This document shows positions 1 through 4,517 of a stretch of DNA of 6,079 nucleotides, piece by piece; the stretch's first letter is position 1; each line of letters opens with the position of its first letter. The stretch comes from Candidatus Zhuqueibacterota bacterium 4484_219. GTDB taxonomy: Bacteria; Zhuqueibacterota; JdFR-76; 4484-219. The notes beneath the pieces were generated by a model. That model searched no databases. It was given only the letters and a program-made list of their open reading frames with translations, and was not told the origin of the DNA. Where the stretch lies: assembly GCA_002085035.1 (NCBI GenBank), contig MZGM01000096.1:1-6079 (forward strand), written 5' to 3'. Position numbers and translations under genes: made by a program.

Positions 1-564
1 AGTGAGCGACAGATATTAGGGGTAAAAACGGAGGCAGGATATTTTTTAGCTCCGGATAACGGAGTGCTCAAATATATTTTTGACGAGCTGCCTCGATGTC
101 AGGTAATTTCCATTAATCAACGGCGTTTTTTTCTCTCTGAAGTTAGCCAAACCTTTCATGGTCGTGATATTTTCGCACCGGTGGCAGCCCATCTTTCTAA
201 AGGAGAAAACTTCTACAACCTTGGTTCCCCTACAAAGGCATTCTTCAAAGGTACGGTTTGGCATCCCACCAGAAACAAGAGCAGTATCGAGGGTAGAATT
301 ATTTACGTAGACAGGTTTGGCAATCTCATATCGAATATCTCAAAGAGGCTTTTTGATGATCTAACTAAACGAAGAACATTTGTGATTCAAGTCGGCAAAT
401 GGCAACTGGAACAAATTATAGGAAGTTTTGTTCAGGGTGGGAAAGAACATTTCTTAGCCTATTTTGACAGTTCTGGTTTTTTGGGGTTTTCGTTCTACGG
501 AGCCAATGCTCAACAAAAGACCGGGTTGAAGGTAGGGGAACCAGTTAGGGTAACTGTTAATTAA
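1..564 (+). CDS. SAM hydrolase (SAM hydroxide adenosyltransferase, DUF62 family), 5'-truncated by window edge
   Basis: Frame 1 is open from the first base to the TAA at 562-564, giving 187 residues. An internal GTG at 64 could be taken as a start, but the 21 codons before it encode ILGVKTEAGYFLAPDNGVL, and PDNGVL is a family hallmark, so the real start lies left of the window. Also visible are TFHGRDIFAPVAAHL (about residues 71-85) and the C-terminal-domain motif DRFGNLISNI (about 124-133). Family members are usually about 260-280 aa, so roughly the first 80 residues, with the N-terminal TDFG-type SAM-binding region, are missing. Known members split S-adenosylmethionine with water or hydroxide into adenosine and methionine in the cytoplasm; a few relatives are chlorinases or fluorinases. 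The segment that tells these apart is partly outside the window, so hydrolase is the default call. The last 30 residues (FLGFSFYGANAQQ) depart from the LEIA-type sequence I expect here, but the terminal GEPVRVTVN fits. Confidence 0.9.
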   Translation, partial: SERQILGVKTEAGYFLAPDNGVLKYIFDELPRCQVISINQRRFFLSEVSQTFHGRDIFAPVAAHLSKGENFYNLGSPTKAFFKGTVWHPTRNKSSIEGRIIYVDRFGNLISNISKRLFDDLTKRRTFVIQVGKWQLEQIIGSFVQGGKEHFLAYFDSSGFLGFSFYGANAQQKTGLKVGEPVRVTVN

Positions 565-620
565 ATTGCCATATGATAACTAATATCCTATGAAATTCAT
601 TTCAAGTTAGGAGAAAATTC
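565..620 (+). promoter_or_regulatory. Intergenic gap with a small dyad and a possible weak promoter
   Basis: This 56-bp gap is AT-rich. It holds an inverted repeat, TGAAAT (591-596) and ATTTCA (599-604), separated by TC, just upstream of the AGGAGA Shine-Dalgarno sequence at 609-614. TTGCCA at 566-571 followed 17 bp later by TATGAA (589-594) loosely resembles a sigma70 promoter, but such matches are common by chance in AT-rich DNA. The dyad could be an operator or a short mRNA hairpin. The sequence supports the dyad itself but no function for it. The protease gene could have its own promoter here or be transcribed from upstream. Confidence 0.2.
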
Positions 621-1493
621 ATGACAGGTCACTGGGAGTTTCGATTTCCCGACTTTGATTCTGAGGAACAACATAGACGCATTCGTATTTTGGGCCGTCT
701 ACGTAGCGGGCGTCCGCAAATCAACGTAATCCTTTTTCTGCTTACAATTGGTACAACCTACTTAATTTACCGAAGCTTATTGTATTCTGCTGCTATCATT
801 GCTATTCTACTTTCTCATGAGATGGGCCATTATCTCATGTGTCGACGCTATGGAATCCGTGCAACGTTACCCTATTTTATTCCTATGCCCTTTCCTCCTT
901 TTGGCACTATGGGAGCAGTGATTCGCATGGAGCAAACGATTCCTAACCGCCGTGCCCTTTTTGATGTAGGAGTAGCCGGGCCTCTGGCAGGATTGATTTT
1001 TACTATCCCCTCAATAATTTTTGGCTTGAAGATGTCCGAAATTGTATCAACTACCAGTCTTAGTAGCGACGTGCAAACCCTTGGGGAATCATTGATGTTT
1101 ACCATGTTGTCCAAATTGGTTTTAGGATCAATACCCGAAGGATACGATGTGTTGCTTCATCCTCTGGCATTTGCCGGTTGGGCAGGGCTATTTGTTACTG
1201 CCCTGAATTTACTTCCTGTAGGGCAGCTTGATGGAGGACACATAATCTATGCTATTTTAGGACGCAAAAGTCGCTACGTATTTCGAGCTGCACTTTTGGC
1301 ATTTATTTTTATCTGTATTTTTTATTTTTGGGGCTGGTTGTTGATGATTCTGTTTATCATTTGGTTTGGTTATCGTCATCCACCCCCTATGGATGACTTT
1401 ACTCCCCTGGATACTAAGCGTAAGCTGATTGGTGGAATTACTTTTCTGATTTTTTTGACTTCTTTCACTCCTGTTCCGTTTAAATTTCATTGA
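621..1493 (+). CDS. Membrane site-2 protease family metalloprotease (peptidase M50)
   Basis: This 290-aa polytopic membrane protein has the zinc-protease motif HEMGH (H66, E67, H70) inside a hydrophobic stretch (about 34-70). The second family motif, NLLPVGQLDGGH (196-207), supplies the third zinc ligand, D204. The stretch between, with PFGTMGAVIRMEQTIPNRRALFDVGVAGPLAGL in two overlapping motifs (about 93-125), is typical of PDZ-less site-2 proteases of the type related to plant chloroplast EGY proteins. No PDZ domain is present. Further hydrophobic segments lie at about 113-136, 184-199, 222-252 and 268-285; the first 30 residues are charged and probably cytosolic. Such enzymes cut substrates within or next to the membrane, often releasing regulators such as anti-sigma factors. 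No substrate candidate is visible nearby. The ATG start is supported by AGGAGA at 609-614, 6 bp upstream. The TGA stop lies 11 bp before the kinase start, so the two genes are probably cotranscribed. Confidence 0.93.
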   Translation: MTGHWEFRFPDFDSEEQHRRIRILGRLRSGRPQINVILFLLTIGTTYLIYRSLLYSAAIIAILLSHEMGHYLMCRRYGIRATLPYFIPMPFPPFGTMGAVIRMEQTIPNRRALFDVGVAGPLAGLIFTIPSIIFGLKMSEIVSTTSLSSDVQTLGESLMFTMLSKLVLGSIPEGYDVLLHPLAFAGWAGLFVTALNLLPVGQLDGGHIIYAILGRKSRYVFRAALLAFIFICIFYFWGWLLMILFIIWFGYRHPPPMDDFTPLDTKRKLIGGITFLIFLTSFTPVPFKFH

Positions 1494-1498
1494 GAGGA
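1494..1498 (+). promoter_or_regulatory. Shine-Dalgarno site that sets the kinase start at ATG 1505
   Basis: GAGGA here lies 6 bp before ATG 1505, which is good spacing. A longer reading frame could begin at TTG 1490, overlapping the protease stop codon, but it would put the ribosome site inside the coding region and add MRGII ahead of the usual short N-terminus of PfkB proteins. ATG 1505 is therefore preferred. Confidence 0.75.
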
Positions 1499-1504
1499 AT
1501 AATT

Positions 1505-2446
1505 ATGATTACCTACAAAATTGCCGGGTTGGGTGAAGTTTTGTGGGACGTCTACCAAGATGCTAAATATCTTGGAGGTGCCCCCGCCAATTTTGCACTT
1601 CATGCCCAGCGTTTAGGCGCAGAAGGGATTATCATTAGTCGGGTTGGAGATGATCTCTTGGGTAAGGAGCTACTGGCTTTGTTGAACAAATGGGGGGTAA
1701 AAACCGAGGCTATTCAGATCGATCCACACAAGCCTACCGGTACGGTCCATGTCAAACTCGATGCTAAGGGTGTGCCTACTTTTACTTGTAGCCAGGACGT
1801 GGCTTTTGATTATCTGGAATTTGATGAAAAGCTTAAAATGTTGCTGCCACAGCTCGATGCAGTTCTCTACGGTACTTTAATTCAACGCAATTCAGTAGCA
1901 CGGAAAACTGTCCAGCGCGCGTTGAATGAGCTGAAAGATGTGTTGGTGGTTTTCGACGTTAATTTTCGTGAAGTTAGTTCTGAGACTAAAGCTATTGTGA
2001 GTGAATCTTTGCGAAAAACTGATATCCTGAAAATTAACGAGACCGAACTACAGATGTTACAGGAGATTTTTGATGGTACGTCGCAACCTCCGGGTGATTT
2101 TTTAGAGAGATTACTGGAAGAGTTTTCTTTGCGTTTGGTCTGTTTAACCTTAGGAGAAAATGGTTGCTACTGCCAGTCAAGCAGTGAACGATATTACAGT
2201 CCGGGATTTCGGATTCAACCGGTTGATACTACCGGTGCTGGCGATGCTTTTATTGCTGCGTTTGTGATTTCTTACCTGCAAGCTCAGCCGTTGCCCAGGG
2301 CAATGGAGTTTGCCAATGCAGTGGGTGCTTTGGTAGCTGGTCGCAATGGTGCTGTTCCCCCTTACACTCGGCAGGATATCGATCAGTTTTTACAAAAAGA
2401 CTGGAAGCGCAATGTAGACAAACAATTTGAGAAATATTGGAATTGA
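1505..2446 (+). CDS. PfkB-family carbohydrate kinase, probably fructokinase
   Basis: This 313-aa protein has the normal length and motif order of PfkB (ribokinase-like) sugar kinases. GLGEVLWDV opens the fold (8-16). The substrate-site signature GGAPANFA is at 24-31, DVNFRE at 151-156 and KINETE at 176-181. The ATP/anion-hole signature DTTGAGDAF is at 241-249, with D247 the expected catalytic base. The GEVLWD and GGAPANFA pair is most typical of fructokinases (ATP + D-fructose to fructose 6-phosphate), which would make it a cytoplasmic enzyme of sucrose or fructose use. Substrate cannot be fixed from sequence alone; other hexoses or ketoses, or a nucleoside, remain possible. No sugar transporter or glycosidase is in view to help. 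It starts 11 bp after the protease gene and ends 22 bp before the iron-sulfur gene, so it sits inside an apparent operon with functionally unrelated genes. All active-site motifs are present, with no sign of decay. Confidence 0.92.
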   Translation: MITYKIAGLGEVLWDVYQDAKYLGGAPANFALHAQRLGAEGIIISRVGDDLLGKELLALLNKWGVKTEAIQIDPHKPTGTVHVKLDAKGVPTFTCSQDVAFDYLEFDEKLKMLLPQLDAVLYGTLIQRNSVARKTVQRALNELKDVLVVFDVNFREVSSETKAIVSESLRKTDILKINETELQMLQEIFDGTSQPPGDFLERLLEEFSLRLVCLTLGENGCYCQSSSERYYSPGFRIQPVDTTGAGDAFIAAFVISYLQAQPLPRAMEFANAVGALVAGRNGAVPPYTRQDIDQFLQKDWKRNVDKQFEKYWN

Positions 2447-2454
2447 TTCGGGAA

Positions 2455-2460
2455 AGAGGG
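2455..2460 (+). promoter_or_regulatory. Shine-Dalgarno site that sets the iron-sulfur protein start at ATG 2469
   Basis: AGAGGG lies 8 bp upstream of ATG 2469. The reading frame is open further left to an alternative start at 2427, inside the end of the kinase gene, but that start would add an unmotivated 14 residues (MRNIGIDSGKRVSN) with the ribosome site inside the gene. ATG 2469 is chosen. Confidence 0.75.
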
Positions 2461-2468
2461 TTAGCAAT

Positions 2469-3506
2469 ATGACAAACTCTGTTTTGAAAAAAGAAAATTT
2501 TGGTAAGCTGGTTGATGCTTTGCTTGGTGCTGGCTGGCGGGTTGTTGCTCCAGTGAAAGAGGCAAAGAAGACCTGGTTTAGGGAAATAAAAAGTATTGAC
2601 GAGATGGATTGGGAGACACTGCTTCCAACTAATAGTCCCAAGGAATTCCTTTTTCCTCGGACAGAGCCAATTTTACAATATCGATTTAGCAATAATCAGG
2701 TAACAGTGGAAGATGTTGATTTGGAGAGTCCAAAAACAGCGATATTGGGTAGTCGGCCTTGTGATGCTGCCAGCTCTGAGATTTTGAAATCAATATTTTC
2801 ATGGGACTATCAGGAGTCCTTTTTCTGGGAACGACGTAATAATATTGCTTTTATTTCTATCGCTTGCAAAAGTCCTGCAACAACATGTTTTTGTACTTCA
2901 GTAGGACTTTCGCCGGTTAGTCCGGTAGGCAGTGATATTTTGCTCACCGAAATTGAACCGGATGTTTTTTTGTTTGAACCCCTCAGCCCTGTTGGTGAGG
3001 AAATAGCAGCTTTGATTGCTCAGGAGCTCGGCACTACGGAAGCTGCCGAAGAGAAAAAGCGAGAGTTTACGGAAAATGCCTTGAAGGATTTAAAAAGTCG
3101 TCGAGCATTAGACAAAGTGAAAAGTTGGCTTGATGAGAATTTTGAAAATCCTTTTTGGCAATCAGCAACTGAGCACTGCCTGGGTTGTGGAATTTGTACT
3201 TTTCTTTGTCCCACCTGTCATTGTTTCGATATTGTGGATGAATCCAATTATTTTAAGGGTGAACGACGCAAAAACTGGGATAGCTGTCAGTTTGCTAATT
3301 TTACTTTGCATGCCTCCGGGCACAATCCCCGGGAGATGCGTTTTAAACGCTATCGCCAGCGGATCATGCACAAATTCAAATATTTTCCGGATCGTTTCGA
3401 TAAAATTCTTTGCGTAGGGTGTGGACGCTGTATCCAATATTGTCCGGTGAACCTGGATATTTATGAAATCCTTTCAACAATTCAAACTATGGCCACTACT
3501 TCTTGA
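2469..3506 (+). CDS. 4Fe-4S dicluster electron-transfer protein, hydrogenase beta subunit / AsrA-like
   Basis: This 345-aa protein carries two ferredoxin-like cysteine clusters near its C-terminus. The first is CLGCGICTFLCPTCHCFD (C237, C240, C243, C247, with extra C250 and C252). The second is CVGCGRCIQYCP (C315, C318, C321, C325). Between them lie WDSC (270-273), ASGHNPRE (282-289) and RQRIMHKFKYF (296-306), all typical of the beta subunit (HydB) of cytoplasmic group 3b NiFe hydrogenases / sulfhydrogenases and of anaerobic sulfite reductase subunit A. The N-terminal domain has the family's GSRPCDA (94-100) and C133, C140 and C142 in CKSPATTCFC. Known members relay electrons between the flavin subunit and a catalytic partner. 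The next gene is the matching flavoprotein, which supports the call. No NiFe or siroheme subunit is present nearby, so the final acceptor is unknown. It is soluble and cytoplasmic, with no signal peptide. All cluster cysteines are intact. Confidence 0.88.
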   Translation: MTNSVLKKENFGKLVDALLGAGWRVVAPVKEAKKTWFREIKSIDEMDWETLLPTNSPKEFLFPRTEPILQYRFSNNQVTVEDVDLESPKTAILGSRPCDAASSEILKSIFSWDYQESFFWERRNNIAFISIACKSPATTCFCTSVGLSPVSPVGSDILLTEIEPDVFLFEPLSPVGEEIAALIAQELGTTEAAEEKKREFTENALKDLKSRRALDKVKSWLDENFENPFWQSATEHCLGCGICTFLCPTCHCFDIVDESNYFKGERRKNWDSCQFANFTLHASGHNPREMRFKRYRQRIMHKFKYFPDRFDKILCVGCGRCIQYCPVNLDIYEILSTIQTMATTS

Positions 3507-3531
3507 TGCCTTAGCGGTGTGTGCGGAAACG

Positions 3532-3555
3532 AGCCCACGACTTAAGTTGTGGGTT
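3532..3555. repeat. REP-like palindromic hairpin between the two redox genes
   Basis: CCCACGACTTAAGTTGTGGG (3534-3553) is palindromic over its full length with a single mismatch, which becomes a G-U wobble in RNA. It folds as an 8-bp stem with a TTAA loop, and the stem can be extended by one wobble pair and one A-T pair to 3532-3555. No T-run follows (GTTAACAG comes next), so it is not a typical intrinsic terminator. Its form fits a REP element or the recognition hairpin of an IS200/IS605- or RAYT-type transposase, or an mRNA-processing or stability hairpin that sets the ratio of the flanking genes. No transposase is in the window. The structure is certain; the role is inference. Confidence 0.6.
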
Positions 3556-3589
3556 AACAGAAGCTTGAATTAAATTTAGAGATAGGACT

Positions 3590-4423
3590 ATGGAAAACAT
3601 TTACAAGCCACATTTAGTCAGAATTGAGCAGAAGAAACAAGAAGCGCCCGATACTTACAGTTTTCGGTTGGTATTTGTTGATGAAAAAATGCGGGAGAAT
3701 TTTCAATTTCGAGCCGGGCAATTTGGGGAATATTCGGTTTTTGGCTATGGAGAATCGCCATTTTGCATTGCTTCTCCACCGACTCGTAAAGGCTACATTG
3801 AGTGTTGTTTTCGTGCCGTAGGTCGTGTTACTAAAGCCCTGATGGATAAAGAAGAGGGAGACTACATCGGATTTCGAGGTCCATATGGTAACTATTTTCC
3901 TATCGAGAAATTTTATGATAAAAATTTGCTTTTCATTGCCGGTGGAATTGCCTTGCCTCCGCTGCGCTCTGTTATTTGGAATGTACTGGATTTGCGCGAG
4001 CGATTTGGTGAGGTGACCATCCTTTATGGCGCTCGCACCGTTGCGGATATGGTGTACAAGAATGAGCTGCAACTCTGGGAACAACGACCAGATGTAAAAC
4101 TAATCCAGACGGTAGATCCGGGTGGGGAAACACCAGACTGGAAGGGTAAAGTTGGATTGGTCCCTCATGTGCTTAAGGAAATATCACCACAAAGTGAAAA
4201 TACCATAGCCCTTGTGTGTGGTCCACCAATCATGATTAAATTTACCTTTCCAGTACTCAAAGACTTGGGTTTTTCCGATGAAGTAGTTTACACTACCCTG
4301 GAAAATAAAATGAAGTGTGGTTTAGGCAAATGCGGGCGCTGTAATATTGGAAATATCTACGTTTGTAAAGATGGCCCGGTTTTTACCCTCAGTCAGATTA
4401 ACCGTATGCCTCCAGATTTCTAA
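3590..4423 (+). CDS. FAD/NAD(P)-binding reductase with [2Fe-2S] site, hydrogenase gamma subunit / AsrB-like
   Basis: This 277-aa protein has the ferredoxin-NADP reductase fold. The FAD-binding part includes RAGQFGEYSV (41-50) and GESPFCIAS (54-62), with GPYGNYFP at 97-104. The NAD(P)-binding part includes GGIALPPLRS (118-127), TILYGART (143-150) and CGPPIMIK (210-217). The C-terminus carries a PyrK-type [2Fe-2S] motif, C243-X4-C248-X2-C251-X7-C259. This architecture matches HydG of sulfhydrogenases and AsrB of anaerobic sulfite reductase, with more distant relatives in PyrK and NfnA. The role is oxidising or reducing NAD(P)H and passing electrons via FAD and the 2Fe-2S cluster to the iron-sulfur subunit encoded just upstream. 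Length and C-terminus look complete. AGAGA at 3578-3582 is a weak ribosome site 7 bp before the ATG; AGGA at 3584-3587 is too close to serve well. It is separated from its partner by 83 bp, longer than the other operon gaps, and is followed by a convergent gene. Confidence 0.9.
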   Translation: MENIYKPHLVRIEQKKQEAPDTYSFRLVFVDEKMRENFQFRAGQFGEYSVFGYGESPFCIASPPTRKGYIECCFRAVGRVTKALMDKEEGDYIGFRGPYGNYFPIEKFYDKNLLFIAGGIALPPLRSVIWNVLDLRERFGEVTILYGARTVADMVYKNELQLWEQRPDVKLIQTVDPGGETPDWKGKVGLVPHVLKEISPQSENTIALVCGPPIMIKFTFPVLKDLGFSDEVVYTTLENKMKCGLGKCGRCNIGNIYVCKDGPVFTLSQINRMPPDF

Positions 4424-4517
4424 GCTTTTTATTGGCTATCTGGGGGGGGTAAGTCGTAACTATTATTGCGAAAGAGGCGAAGTAAGTCACCAGGAAGACG
4501 GTCCCAATGTGGCATGG
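4424..4517. other. Convergent intergenic gap with a G8 homopolymer
   Basis: This 94-bp gap lies between the 3' ends of the reductase gene and the minus-strand barrel gene. It holds a run of eight G (4442-4449) and no ORF that I would call a gene. I see no strong hairpin with a T-run for either direction; CTTTTT directly after the reductase stop has no convincing stem before it. The GTAAGTCGTAAC stretch at 4449-4460 resembles part of the 16S rRNA 3' end but is far too short to mean anything. Confidence 0.6.

Noticed and set aside
64..66. GTG as the start of the SAM hydrolase gene
   Set aside because: The codons upstream encode the conserved GYFLAPDNG block and the enzyme would lack its SAM-binding N-terminus; the gene is simply cut by the window.
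19..1712. Near-identical 17-mers GGGGTAAAAACGGAGGC (near 19-35) and GGGGTAAAAACCGAGGC (near 1694-1710), suggesting a direct repeat
   Set aside because: Both lie in coding frames that read GVKTEA and are expected in their own families. The match does not extend on either side, so it is best explained by chance.
3614..4084. 156-codon minus-strand reading frame opposite the reductase gene
   Set aside because: It lies wholly inside the well-supported FAD/NAD(P) reductase gene, has no recognisable motif and looks like an antisense shadow.
4446..4460. Stretch GGGGTAAGTCGTAAC resembling the 3' end of 16S rRNA
   Set aside because: Similarity stops after about 12-15 bases; the following sequence does not continue as 16S and no anti-Shine-Dalgarno sequence follows.
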